Assembly: GCA_017464285.1 (NCBI GenBank)
Contig: JAFUDT010000003.1
Coordinates: 186,001 to 250,000 of the forward strand
Direction: 5' to 3'
DNA length: 64,000 bases
Source of the DNA: Bacteroidales bacterium
GTDB lineage: Bacteria > Bacteroidota > Bacteroidia > Bacteroidales > UBA1402
A program made the translations under genes and the position numbers. The notes beneath the pieces are model-generated. The model saw only the letters and a program-made list of their open reading frames with translations, searched no databases and was not told where the DNA came from. This document shows, one piece after another, positions 7,977-18,100 of this stretch (positions are counted from its first letter, which is position 1; each line of letters opens with the position of its first letter).

Positions 7977-9500
7977 ATGGTGACCGAAATCACTACCATC
8001 GACTATATTGTTTTTCTGGCTTTCCTGGCCGGCATCGTCCTTTTCGGCTGTTCGTTCTATTTTCGGGAACGCAGGCAGCAGTCGACGGGAGGTTTTACCG
8101 TGGCCAACGGCAGCATGCCTTCCTGGGTGGTCGGCATGTCGATATTTGCGACTTTCGTCAGCAGCATCAGTTTCCTGGGCTACCCGGGCGAAGCCTATGC
8201 CAACAACTGGAATCCTTTTGTGTTCAGCATCTCGATTCCGGTGGCCGCCTGGCTGGCTGCCAAGCTGTTCGTCCCGCTCTATCGCAGTATGAACAGCGTA
8301 TCGGCCTACCAATACCTGGAAGTCCGCTTCGGCTACTGGGCCAGGGCCTATGTCTCTGTCTGCTATCTGCTTACCCAACTGGCCCGGATGGGATCCATCC
8401 TGTTTTTGCTGGCTTTGCCGCTCAATTTCATGCTGGGCTGGTCCATTCCGACCATCATCATCGTGACCGGAGTGGCGGTGCTGCTCTTCGCTTCGATGGG
8501 AGGCATCAAGGCGGTGGTCTGGACCGACGCCATACAGGGCATTATCCTGATACTCGGCGCCCTGTTCTGCGCGGCGCTGCTCACCGTGAAGATTCCCGGC
8601 GGTCTATCCCAGCTCATATCCGTGGGCACGGAGTATCATAAATTCAGCATGGGCAGTCTCGGCGGTAGCCTGACGGAAAAGACTTTCTGGGTGCTGCTCG
8701 TTTACGGACTGTTCACCAATCTGCAGAACTACGGCATCGACCAGAACTATATCCAGCGCTACCTGACAGCCAAGGACGAGCACAGCGCCAAAAACTCGAC
8801 CTTGTTCGGCGGGTTGCTCTACGTCCCGGTTTCGCTCATTTTCGTCTATATCGGTACGGCGTTGTTTGTCTATTACAGAACGGCCGGTACGCTACCCTCG
8901 GATGTGGCCGGAGACCAGGTCTTCCCGTACTTTATCGTCCACGGGCTTCCCACCGGCCTGACAGGGTTGATGATCGCCAGTGTGCTGGCAGCCGGCATGA
9001 GTACGGTCTCTACCAGCCTGAACAGTGCCTCGACCATTATCCTGACCGATTTCTACCGTCACTTCCGCCCGAAGGCCGGCGAGAAGGAAGGGATGGCCGT
9101 GCTGTACATCTCCAGTGTCGTGCTGGGTATTCTGGGAGTTGTCGTCGCCCTGCTGATGATGGGCGTGGACGGAGTCCTGGATACCTGGTGGAAGCTGGCT
9201 TCCATCTTCAGCGGCGGTATGCTGGGACTGTTCCTGCTGGGCTTCATTGTCCGCAAGGCCAATAACCCGGCGGCTGTGACCGGTGTTATCGTCGGTCTGC
9301 TGGTCATTGCCTGGATGAGCCTGAGTCCCTATGTCTTCAACGGCAGCTGGGAGCAATATCGCTGCACGCTCAACGGCAATCTGACCATCGTTTCCGGAAC
9401 CACGGCCATTTTCCTGACCGGTTTTCTGGCGACCTTGCTTGTCGGCAGGCGCTCCGACAGAAAGAAGGCCGATGCTGAACATGTCGAATCAAACGCATAA
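7977..9500 (+). CDS. Sodium:solute symporter (SSS family), module 1
   Basis: A 507-residue membrane protein with about 13 hydrophobic helices. Family landmarks are the N-terminal FLAGIVLFGCSFYFRERRQQSTGGFTVANGSMPSWVVGMSIFATFVSSISFLGYPGEAYANNW and a later LNSASTIILTDFYRHF. It should import a small organic solute with Na+. Its start lies 5 bp after the aldolase stop, so the transported compound is probably the aldolase substrate or its precursor, namely an acidic sugar from the downstream glycan enzymes. The C-terminus ends in a charged cytosolic tail. Paralogue of the 27679 symporter in module 2. Confidence 0.88.
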   Translation: MVTEITTIDYIVFLAFLAGIVLFGCSFYFRERRQQSTGGFTVANGSMPSWVVGMSIFATFVSSISFLGYPGEAYANNWNPFVFSISIPVAAWLAAKLFVPLYRSMNSVSAYQYLEVRFGYWARAYVSVCYLLTQLARMGSILFLLALPLNFMLGWSIPTIIIVTGVAVLLFASMGGIKAVVWTDAIQGIILILGALFCAALLTVKIPGGLSQLISVGTEYHKFSMGSLGGSLTEKTFWVLLVYGLFTNLQNYGIDQNYIQRYLTAKDEHSAKNSTLFGGLLYVPVSLIFVYIGTALFVYYRTAGTLPSDVAGDQVFPYFIVHGLPTGLTGLMIASVLAAGMSTVSTSLNSASTIILTDFYRHFRPKAGEKEGMAVLYISSVVLGILGVVVALLMMGVDGVLDTWWKLASIFSGGMLGLFLLGFIVRKANNPAAVTGVIVGLLVIAWMSLSPYVFNGSWEQYRCTLNGNLTIVSGTTAIFLTGFLATLLVGRRSDRKKADAEHVESNA

Positions 9501-9513
9501 TCCATAAAAAAAG

Positions 9514-11196
9514 ATGAAACGCATACTGGCATTGATGATGACAACCGCCTTGGGCGGTACGGCTATGATGGCACAGTATCCGAGTGTCCCTAAAGAGGAT
9601 GCCGCTGCTGCCCAGGCCAAAATGAGGGTAATGTACCAGCGTAGCGATGCTGCCTGGAAAGAGGCTTTTCCGATTATCCAACAGGAAAAGGCCGAAAAGG
9701 GCAGACCCTATGTCCCCTGGGCCAGCCGACCCTACGATCTGCCACAGGCCAGGATTCCAGCCTTCCCCGGTGCCGAAGGCGGCGGTATGTACAGTTTTGG
9801 CGGCCGTGGCGGTAAGGTGCTGACAGTCATCAATCTAAACGATAGCGGCGAGGGCTCCCTGCGCTGGGCCTGCGAACAGGGCGGTGCCCGAATCGTGGTC
9901 TTCAACGTGGCCGGTATCATTCGTCTGGAAACGCCGATTGTGGTGCGGGCTCCCTACATTACCATCGCGGGTCAGACGGCTCCCGGAGACGGTGTCTGTG
10001 TGGCGGGAGAGAGCTTCTGGGTCGATACCCATGATGTGGTGGTGCGTCACATGCGCTTCCGTCGGGGTGAAACGGGCGTAGCCCGTCGCGATGACAGTTT
10101 CGGCGGCAACCCGGTGGGTAACATCATGCTTGACCATATTTCCGCATCCTGGGGTTTGGATGAGAATATCTCCTTCTACCGTCACATGTACAATGACGGC
10201 AACGGAGGGGCCGACCAGAAACTGGGTACGGTCAACGTCACCATCCAGAATTCGATTTCATCGGAGGCTCTGGACACTTGGAACCATGCCTTCGGCAGTA
10301 CGCTTGGCGGTGAAAACTGTACGTTCATGCGCAATCTGTGGGCCTGTAATACGGGTCGCAACCCTTCAGTCGGGTGGAACGGCCTGTTCAATTTCGTCAA
10401 CAATGTCCTGTTCAACTGGGTGGGGCGTACGGTGGACGGCAGTGACTACCGCGGCATGTTCAATATCATCAACAACTATTACAAACCCGGGCCGGCCACA
10501 CCGAAAAACCAGCCTATCAGCCAACGTATTCTCAAACCGGAGTCGGGCCGCAGCAAACTGCCTTACCGTACTTATGGCCGGGTATATGCCGAGGGCAATA
10601 TTGTCGAAGGCAACGAAAGGGTGAGCCGCAACAATTGGGACGGTGGCATACAGATCGAAGACGGGTGGGACTGCGGTATCCATACCGACTCAATGCGTTG
10701 CCTGGAACCGATGCCCATGCCCTGGTTCCCCATTATGTCGGCTCAGGAAGCCTATGAATTTGTGTTGGACAATGCCGGCGCCACCTGGCCCCGCCGCGAT
10801 GCTGTCGATGAAAGGGTTATCAAGATGGTGCGCACGGGCAAGGTGGAGGCACTGGAGAATGTCGATCTTTCGCAGGTGCCGCAGTTCCGCTATCGCCGGC
10901 TGCCGGCCGATTCCTACAAAATCGGCATCATCACCGACATTTCGCAGGTGGGCGGCTATCCCGAATACAAGGGCACTCCCTATGTCGATACCGACAAGGA
11001 CGGCATGCCCGATGCCTGGGAGATCAAGTACGGCCTGAATCCCAACGATCCGGGCGATGCTGTCCAGGACTGCAACGGTGACGGCTACACCAACATCGAG
11101 AAGTACATCAACGGCATCAATCCCAAGAAGAAAGTCGATTGGACCAACCCGAAGAACAACCACGACACCCTGGCCGCCAGGAAGTCCCTAATGTAA
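9514..11196 (+). CDS. Secreted pectate lyase-like protein (PL1 type)
   Basis: 560 residues with a signal peptide of about 20 residues ending in MMAQ. FPGAEGGGMYSFGGRGG (84-100) and VINLNDSGEGSLRWACEQGGARIVVFNVAGII begin the right-handed beta-helix typical of PL1 pectate lyases. IMLDHISASWGLDENIS and later parallel-strand turns continue it. The C-terminus (about 490-535) has calcium-loop sequence, DTDKDGMPDAWE and DCNGDGYTNIEKYING. The family cleaves homogalacturonan by beta-elimination. It is third in module 1, 13 bp after the symporter. This PL1-like group is common in Bacteroidota pectin loci and not every member is proven active, so the exact backbone is uncertain. Confidence 0.85.
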   Translation: MKRILALMMTTALGGTAMMAQYPSVPKEDAAAAQAKMRVMYQRSDAAWKEAFPIIQQEKAEKGRPYVPWASRPYDLPQARIPAFPGAEGGGMYSFGGRGGKVLTVINLNDSGEGSLRWACEQGGARIVVFNVAGIIRLETPIVVRAPYITIAGQTAPGDGVCVAGESFWVDTHDVVVRHMRFRRGETGVARRDDSFGGNPVGNIMLDHISASWGLDENISFYRHMYNDGNGGADQKLGTVNVTIQNSISSEALDTWNHAFGSTLGGENCTFMRNLWACNTGRNPSVGWNGLFNFVNNVLFNWVGRTVDGSDYRGMFNIINNYYKPGPATPKNQPISQRILKPESGRSKLPYRTYGRVYAEGNIVEGNERVSRNNWDGGIQIEDGWDCGIHTDSMRCLEPMPMPWFPIMSAQEAYEFVLDNAGATWPRRDAVDERVIKMVRTGKVEALENVDLSQVPQFRYRRLPADSYKIGIITDISQVGGYPEYKGTPYVDTDKDGMPDAWEIKYGLNPNDPGDAVQDCNGDGYTNIEKYINGINPKKKVDWTNPKNNHDTLAARKSLM

Positions 11197-11229
11197 GGCA
11201 ATTATCAACAAACAATAAAACAGAAACGT

Positions 11230-11880
11230 ATGAAAAAAACAGTATTGACAGTCTTGTTGTCAGCCATAGTGCTGTCGGGTTTCGCCCAGCAGAGTGACGA
11301 AGAATACCGCAAGGTCATCCGCGGTCGGGCCGAGAAGATTACGGTCGCCCTGAACATTGACGACAAGGAGATGCAGGAGTTTATCACTCAGCTGATTGCC
11401 ACCCAGTATATCGATCTGGGCGTCATCAACGATGCCTTTGCCGCCCGTGAAAGGGAAATCAAGTCGATGAATGTCTCCAAGGAAGAGAAGGAAGCCTTGC
11501 TGGCCGCCGCCACTGATCATCAGCGCTCCCAGTTGTCGGCCAAGCACTACTATTTTGTCAGCCAGCTGGATGCCAATCTTTCCTATGAACAGATAGAGAA
11601 GGTCAAGGACGGTATGACCATGGGCGTCTATCCTATCACCTACAAGGCTCATCTGGATATGATTCCTACGCTCAAGGAAGAAGAGAAGGCCTATATCCGT
11701 GCTGCCCTGAAGGAGGCCCGTGAATACGCCATGGACTGCTCCGACTCCAAAGTGAAGCATTCCTGGTTTGGCAAATATAAAGGTCGCATCAACAACTACC
11801 TTTCCAAGAGAGGTTACGACCTGCAGAAGGAGCGCGAAGGCTGGAATGCCCGTATCAAAGCGGCTCAGGCTGCCCAGTAA
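11230..11880 (+). CDS. DUF3826-type secreted protein (module 1)
   Basis: 216 residues with a signal peptide (MKKTVLTVLLSAIVLSGFAQ). The body is almost all helix and rich in Lys and Glu. RGRAEKITVALNIDDKEMQEFITQLIATQY and YIRAALKEAREYAMDCSDSKVKHSWFGKYKGRINNYLSKRGYDL match the DUF3826 pattern found beside pectin enzymes in Bacteroidota. No enzymatic function is known to me. A longer paralogue with the same helical signature occurs in module 2 (37253-38035), so each polysaccharide module has its own copy. It is probably periplasmic. The strong hairpin at 11909-11946 follows it. Confidence 0.75.
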   Translation: MKKTVLTVLLSAIVLSGFAQQSDEEYRKVIRGRAEKITVALNIDDKEMQEFITQLIATQYIDLGVINDAFAAREREIKSMNVSKEEKEALLAAATDHQRSQLSAKHYYFVSQLDANLSYEQIEKVKDGMTMGVYPITYKAHLDMIPTLKEEEKAYIRAALKEAREYAMDCSDSKVKHSWFGKYKGRINNYLSKRGYDLQKEREGWNARIKAAQAAQ

Positions 11881-11908
11881 GACAAGATTCACTCACTTGA
11901 CAAACCAT

Positions 11909-11946
11909 GCCGTCTGCCTTGTTTTCCGGTGAAAACGGCAGGCGGC
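11909..11946 (+). other. Long GC-rich hairpin inside module 1 (attenuator or mRNA processing/stability element)
   Basis: GCCGTCTGCC pairs with GGCAGGCGGC and, inside a two-T bulge, GTTTTC pairs with GAAAAC around a CGGT tetraloop. Only three T residues follow, so full termination is doubtful. It lies in the 106-bp gap before the beta-helix genes, the largest gap in module 1. Confidence 0.5.
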
Positions 11947-11986
11947 GTTTGTCATAACTACAGAGAAGATGATTATTACAGAGAAG

Positions 11987-14900
11987 ATGAAACACGTATG
12001 GATGTTGCCGGTGCTGCTGTCCTTGTGCCTGACAGGGCTACAGGCGCAGAACCGGATGCGGATGGCCGAATCGCCCTCCGTCAGTGCGGGAAACGGAGGA
12101 TCGATGAACTACACCCGTGACCAACGGGGTAATCAGATCCCTGATTTTTCCTATTGCGGTTACATGGCTTCCGACCGGGAGATCCCCCAGGCCCCGGTCA
12201 AGGCTGTGGTTGCTCTTGTCAAGGGCGATGCCACGGAGGCTATTCAGGCGGCTTTGGATTATGTAGGATCGCTGCCAGCAGACGAGCAGGGTATCCGCGG
12301 AGCCGTATTGCTGGAAAAAGGTCGCTATGAGGTGAGTGGCCGTCTGCTGATCCGCCACAGCGGCGTTGTCCTTCGAGGCAGCGGCTGTCTGGAAGGAGAA
12401 ACCGAGATCCTGGCCACCAATGCCGACCGTACCAACCTGATACGGATGGCCGGCCGTCTGGATAACAAAGCCGGCACCATGCTGGCTCTGAGTGCTCCGG
12501 CCCCGACCGGCACCATGGAAATCAGTGCTGCCGGACATCAGTTCAAGACCGGCGACCGTATCCGTGTCATCCGCGAAGGTACTGCCCAGTGGATCGATGA
12601 AATGGATATGAACGATTTCGGCGGTGAATCAAATTATATCGGCTGGAAGGTCAAGGATGCCACACGCCTGGGCGACATCAACACCCGCTGGGAGCGCAGC
12701 GTGGTTTCCGTAGCCGGCGACAAATTGACGCTGGATGCACCGCTTACCTGCGAAATCCGTCCCGGTGAAGGTTTTGTACAGAGTTTCGAAACGCCGGGTC
12801 GTATTACCCAGAGTGGAGTGGAGAATCTTCGTCTGACCTCCACTTACGACCAGAGCAATCCCAAGGACGAGAACCATTGTTGGAACGCCATCGAGATAGA
12901 CAATGTGGAGGATGCCTGGGTACGCCGGGTGGAATTCCGCCATTTCGCCGGCTCTGCCGTGTTCATTACCGACAATAGCCGCCGTATCACCGTGGAAGAT
13001 GCCAAGTCTTTTGCTCCTGTCTCCGAAATCGGCGGCCAACGCCGTAACACCTTCTTCACGCTGGGCGGGCAATGCCTGTTCCTGCGCCTGTATTCTGAGC
13101 AGGGCATGCATGATTTCGGTGTCGGACGCTGCCTGGCAGGTCCGGTGGCCTTCGTGCAGTGTGTTGCCAAGGATTCCTGGCATTTCAGCGGCACCATCGA
13201 CTCCTGGGCTACTGGTGTCCTGCTGGATGCCTGCACCTCCGAAGGCAATGCCTTCTCCTTTGCCAACCGTGGTCAGGACGGCATGGGAGCCGGCTGGACG
13301 GCAGGCAACTGCGTGATGTGGAACTGCTCGGCCGACCTGCTGGCTGCTCCTACGCCTCCGACGGCCTACAACTGGGCTTTCGGCTCTTGGGGACAGACGG
13401 TCGGCACGGCCACCTGGCGCAGTTCCGACTCCTTTGTCAAACCTCTGAGTCTATATTATGCCCAGCTGGCAGCACGTCACTCCCAGCTGGCAGACAAGGA
13501 CGCCCTTCTGATGCCTGTCGATACGCAGTCGGCCAGCAACCCACCGGTGGACAAGGCTCAGGAATTCGTTGCCGAGGCCCGTCGTCCGGCCTTGCAGCTG
13601 ACCGAGTGGATTGACACGCTTATGCTCCGGGCTCCTCTATCCACAGCGGTACCTGCCAAATCGATGTATAAGGTTTGGCAGCCCAAGAAGTCCAAGTCCA
13701 AGTCCGCTGCTCCCAAAATGCACATGGAACACGGCGTGCTGGTTCGCGACGGTAAGATTCTGACGGGTGGTTCCCAGGATATCATCTGGTGGAACGGCTC
13801 CCTGAAAGACCGTTTCCTGAGCACCGGTGCGCGGCCCCATATCACCCGTTGGGTGCCTGGCCGTACGGGAGTCGGTTACACGGACGATCTGGATGAGATG
13901 ACCGACCGTATGTTGCAGCGTCACACGCTGATCACCGACCATAACTATGGACTGTGGTACGACCGTCGCCGTGACGATCACGAACGTATCCGCCGTATGG
14001 ACGGCTATGTCTGGGCACCGTTCTATGAGCAGCCCTTCGGCCGTAGCGGCGAGTCTTCGGCCTGGGACGGTCTGAGCCGTTACGACCTGACCCGTTGGAA
14101 CAACTGGTACTGGAACCGTCTGCGTACCTATGCCGACCTGGCCGATGAAAAAGGACTGGTCCTGTATCATCAGAACTATTTCCAGCACAATATATTGGAA
14201 GCCGGAGCCCACTGGGCCGATTCTCCCTGGCGTTCGGCCAACAATGTCAATGAGACGGGTTTCCCCGAACCGGTGCCTTATGCTCAGGACAAGCGCATTT
14301 ACATGGCCGACCAGTTCTACGACATCAGTCATCCGCAGCGTCGTGCCCTGCACCGCAACTATATCCGCAAGTGTCTGGACAACTTTGTCGGAAACGGCAG
14401 CGTCATCCAGTTTATCAGTGCCGAGTTTACCGGTCCGCTTCATTTCGTGGAGTTCTGGCTGGATGTCATTGCCGAGTGGGAGGCCGAGACCGGCCAAAAT
14501 GCCTTGGTGGCCCTAAGTACAACCAAGGATGTGACCGACGCTATTCTGAAAGACCCGAAACGTGCGGCAGCTGTCGATATCCTCGACATCCGCTACTGGC
14601 GCCCGACGGCCAATGGTTTCTCGGCGCCTCCGGGGGGTGTGAACATGGCTCCGCGTCAGATGGGTCGTGTGGCAGCCCATCCTTCAGAGGCGGGCCATAA
14701 TTCCGGGCAATTCAAGGGCCGTACCATGGAAGAGCGTGTCTATGAAACTATCAGCGACTTCCGTCAGCAGTTCCCCGACAAGGCCGTGGTCTATTCGGCC
14801 GGCGGCAACAGCTGGACCACCTTCATGGCCGGTGCCTCTCTGTGCAACCTGCCGGCCGGTCTGCCCGAGGGCTTCCTCAAGACTGCCGCTCAGGTAGATG

Positions 14901-15121
14901 TCATTCCTGATATTTCACATTGGGTACTGGGCAAGAAAGGCATCGGTTATATTGCCTACGGACAGCGTGAAATAGAGATAGACCTGACCGAGGACGGCCA
15001 GACCTATCAGGCCCAGTGGCTGGATACCCGTAGCGGACAGCCCGTTGGTGAGCCTTTCCGTGTCAAAGGCAAGCATGTGTTCAAAGCCGAGAGCCAAGGC
15101 GTGCTCTGGTTGTACAGATAA
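11987..15121 (+). CDS. Beta-helix + DUF6298-like giant secreted enzyme, copy A
   Basis: About 1044 residues from the ATG at 11987, chosen because it gives a clean signal peptide (MKHVWMLPVLLSLCLTGLQA); an ATG at 11969 would add six residues. After a MNYTRDQRGNQIPDFSYCGYMAS block comes a parallel beta-helix like pectate lyase (residues about 60-480; VVLRGSG, RVEFRHFAGSAVFITDNSRRITVED). The second half (about 560-900) looks like a TIM-barrel hydrolase, with DDHERIRRMDG, RYDLTRWNNWYWNRL, HQNYFQHNILEAGAHWADSPWRSANNVNET and FISAEFTGPLHFVEFWLD. This matches what I know as DUF6298. Likely a periplasmic or surface polysaccharide enzyme of pectin loci; bond and catalytic residues unknown. Tandem paralogue of the next gene. 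Confidence 0.75.
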   Translation: MKHVWMLPVLLSLCLTGLQAQNRMRMAESPSVSAGNGGSMNYTRDQRGNQIPDFSYCGYMASDREIPQAPVKAVVALVKGDATEAIQAALDYVGSLPADEQGIRGAVLLEKGRYEVSGRLLIRHSGVVLRGSGCLEGETEILATNADRTNLIRMAGRLDNKAGTMLALSAPAPTGTMEISAAGHQFKTGDRIRVIREGTAQWIDEMDMNDFGGESNYIGWKVKDATRLGDINTRWERSVVSVAGDKLTLDAPLTCEIRPGEGFVQSFETPGRITQSGVENLRLTSTYDQSNPKDENHCWNAIEIDNVEDAWVRRVEFRHFAGSAVFITDNSRRITVEDAKSFAPVSEIGGQRRNTFFTLGGQCLFLRLYSEQGMHDFGVGRCLAGPVAFVQCVAKDSWHFSGTIDSWATGVLLDACTSEGNAFSFANRGQDGMGAGWTAGNCVMWNCSADLLAAPTPPTAYNWAFGSWGQTVGTATWRSSDSFVKPLSLYYAQLAARHSQLADKDALLMPVDTQSASNPPVDKAQEFVAEARRPALQLTEWIDTLMLRAPLSTAVPAKSMYKVWQPKKSKSKSAAPKMHMEHGVLVRDGKILTGGSQDIIWWNGSLKDRFLSTGARPHITRWVPGRTGVGYTDDLDEMTDRMLQRHTLITDHNYGLWYDRRRDDHERIRRMDGYVWAPFYEQPFGRSGESSAWDGLSRYDLTRWNNWYWNRLRTYADLADEKGLVLYHQNYFQHNILEAGAHWADSPWRSANNVNETGFPEPVPYAQDKRIYMADQFYDISHPQRRALHRNYIRKCLDNFVGNGSVIQFISAEFTGPLHFVEFWLDVIAEWEAETGQNALVALSTTKDVTDAILKDPKRAAAVDILDIRYWRPTANGFSAPPGGVNMAPRQMGRVAAHPSEAGHNSGQFKGRTMEERVYETISDFRQQFPDKAVVYSAGGNSWTTFMAGASLCNLPAGLPEGFLKTAAQVDVIPDISHWVLGKKGIGYIAYGQREIEIDLTEDGQTYQAQWLDTRSGQPVGEPFRVKGKHVFKAESQGVLWLYR

Positions 15122-15139
15122 CGGTTAACAGGAAAAGCG

Positions 15140-18100
15140 ATGAAAAGATATATTTCCCTTATACTCATGCTGACGCTGGTGCTTGGCATGAATGCACAGA
15201 AAAAACAGGAAATTCCGCCTCTGCGCTCGGCTGGCGGACATCTGGATTATACGGCTGATGAACGCGGTAACCGTGTGCCTGACTATTCTTACTGCGGATA
15301 CATGGCCTCCGAGGCCCTGATTCCCATGGTCCCTGTCAAGGCTGTGGTTCCTCTGGCCAAGGGAGACCGCACGGCCGAAATACAGGCGGCGCTGGACTAT
15401 GTTGCCTCTCTGACTCCCGATGCGGAAGGTTTCCGCGGAACTGTCCTGCTCGAAGCCGGTCAGTACGAAATCAGCGGTACGCTGTGGATCAAGGCTTCCG
15501 GCGTGGTACTCCGAGGCAGCGGCATGACCGGGGACGGCACGGAGATCCTGTCCACCTCGACAGACCGCATCACCATGATCCGTTTCCAGGGACAGGACGA
15601 CCGCAGCTATGAAAAGGCGCTGAACGTGGCCGACAGGGTGATTCCCACCGGTGCCATGAGTATTCAGGTACCGGGCCATAAGTTCAAGGCCGGTCAGACA
15701 ATAGTACTGCGTCAGGGAATGGCTGTGGCGGCAGATAATGAACGACAGGGCGCGCGCGCGATGGCCGGCCCCTCGGTAGTCTGGGAACGAGGTATCCGTT
15801 CGGTCAATGGCGGCAGCCTGGAATTGGATGCTCCTATCACTTCCGAGCTTTCGTCCGAGCGTCGTCCCCTCCAGGTACAGCGCATGCAATGGCCCGGCAG
15901 AATCACCGGCTGCGGTCTGGAGAATCTGCGGATGACCTCCGTTTATGATGAGGCGAATCCCAAGGACGAAAACCATGCCTGGATTGCCGTGGCTATGGAA
16001 AACATCAGGGATGCCTGGGTGCGTCGCATCGAGTTCCGGCATCTGGCCGGATCGGCTGTCTACGTGACAGAGTCGGCTTCCCGTATCACCATCGAGGACT
16101 GCAAAAGCCTGGAACCGGTGTCTGAAATCGGCAGTCAACGGAGATATTCCTTCTACATCAAGGGTAGCCAGTGCCTGTGTCAGCGTATTCAGGCCGAATC
16201 CGGTTACCATGACTTTGCCGTGGGAGCAGCCGTCGGCCCCAATGCTTTCGTACAGTGTCGTTCGATGATGCCGTTCAGCTACAGCGGCACTATCGAAAGT
16301 GAGTCGAATGCCGTGCTGTTCGACATCTGTTATGTGGATGGCAATCGGCTCAGTTTCGGCGAACCTAATGCCGCCGATGCCTTTGCCGGCTGCAATACCT
16401 CCAATTCCATGATGTGGAATTCCCAGGCAGCCATTGTTTCCTGCCCCAAACCGGCCCGTGGCCAGAACTGGTCGTTCGGTGCCTGGGGGGGCTTCAACGG
16501 CAAGGGCTATTGGAACGGAGCCAACAATCATTCCTCTCCCTGGAGCATCTATTACACGCAGCTGAGAGACCGCACTGGGCAACGTAATCCCAATGAAGAA
16601 AAACTTATGCCCCTGGGCAGGGGAGGTGTGTCCTCCTATGCCGATGCCGTCTTCCAGACCCAGGCTGCCCGTCGTCCGCTCAAGACCATGTCCCAGTGGA
16701 TGGATAGCCTGGCCTTGGATGAACCGCTGGACATTCGCTGCCCTGATTCACGCATGAAGACAGTCTGGACTTCTTTCAGGAAGACTCCTGTCCAGGCCGA
16801 GAGCCATCCTCTGGTTATCAGGGAAGGCATCATCAGCCGTCAGGGCAAAATCCTGACCGGCCGTCGCCAGAATCCTTCATGGTGGCGTGGCAGCATGGCC
16901 ACTCCGGCAGCTATGGATCCCCATATCGTCCGTTTTGCCCTGGGCCCGGAAGGCTATGGTATTATCGACGATTTGGATGTCATGACCGACCAGATGCTGC
17001 AGCGGGATGTACTGGTGACCGATTTCAACTATGCTCTCTGGTACGATCGTCGCCGCGATGACCATCAACGTACGGCCCGCATCAACGGTGAAGTGCGTCC
17101 GCCGCTCTATGAACTGCCCTTCGCCCGCAGTGGACAGGGCAAGGCCTGGGACGGCCTGAGCCGTTATGACCTGACCCGTTGGAACAACTGGTACTGGAAC
17201 CGTCTGAAAACCTATGCGCGCCTGGCCGATGAAAAGAACCTGGTATTGTTTTACCAGAACTATTTCCAGCACAATATTCTTGAAGCCGGTGCCCATTGGG
17301 CCGACTTCCCTTGGCGTTCGACCAACAATGTCAATGAGACAGACTTCCCGGATCCGACTCCCTATGCCGGCAATAAGCGTGTGTTCATGGCCGAGCATTT
17401 TTATGATGTCAATCATCCGGTCCGTCGCGAACTTCATCGCCGGTATATCCGCAAATGCCTTGACAACTTTGCCGAGACCGGTAGCGTGATTCATTTCACG
17501 AGTGCCGAATATTCCGGTCCGCTCCATTTTGTAGAGTTCTGGCTGGATGTCATTGCCGAGTGGGAGGCTGAGACGGGTAAAAATGCCTTGGTGGCTCTGA
17601 GTGCTCCCAAGAATGTGCAGGAAGCCATCCTCAAGGACTCCAAGCGCGCCAAGACGGTGGATATCATCGATATCCGTTATTGGTACACCTATGGCGCCAG
17701 CGGCGAGTTTGCTCCCGACGGTGGTCTGAATCTGACACCTCGACAATTCGAGCGCATCATGAAGCCTGCCACTGCCTCGGCCGGCAATGTCTATCAGATG
17801 GTCCGCACTTATCGCGAGGCCTATCCCGAAAAAGCGGTGCTGTATTCAGCCAGTAGCTATCCCGAACAAGCCTGGCCTGCCTTTATGGCCGGTGCCTCGC
17901 TCTGTCCGTTGCCTGCCGGTCTGCCCGATGCCTTCCTGCAGCAGGCTGCTTCGATGCACCCCGTCAAGGGTGACTGCTGGACCCTGGCTGCTCCCGGTCG
18001 GAGCTACGCCGTCTATCCTGACGAGGGTAGGCTCAGCGTGGACTTGAGTTCGGAACAGGGCGCTTTCACGGCTCAGTGGCTGGATCTCAGAAGCGGAGCC

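Noticed and set aside
7051-9500. Sialic-acid utilisation locus (aldolase plus SSS symporter look like NanA/NanT)
   Set aside because: No epimerase, kinase or N-acetylglucosamine deacetylase is nearby; neighbours are pectin enzymes.
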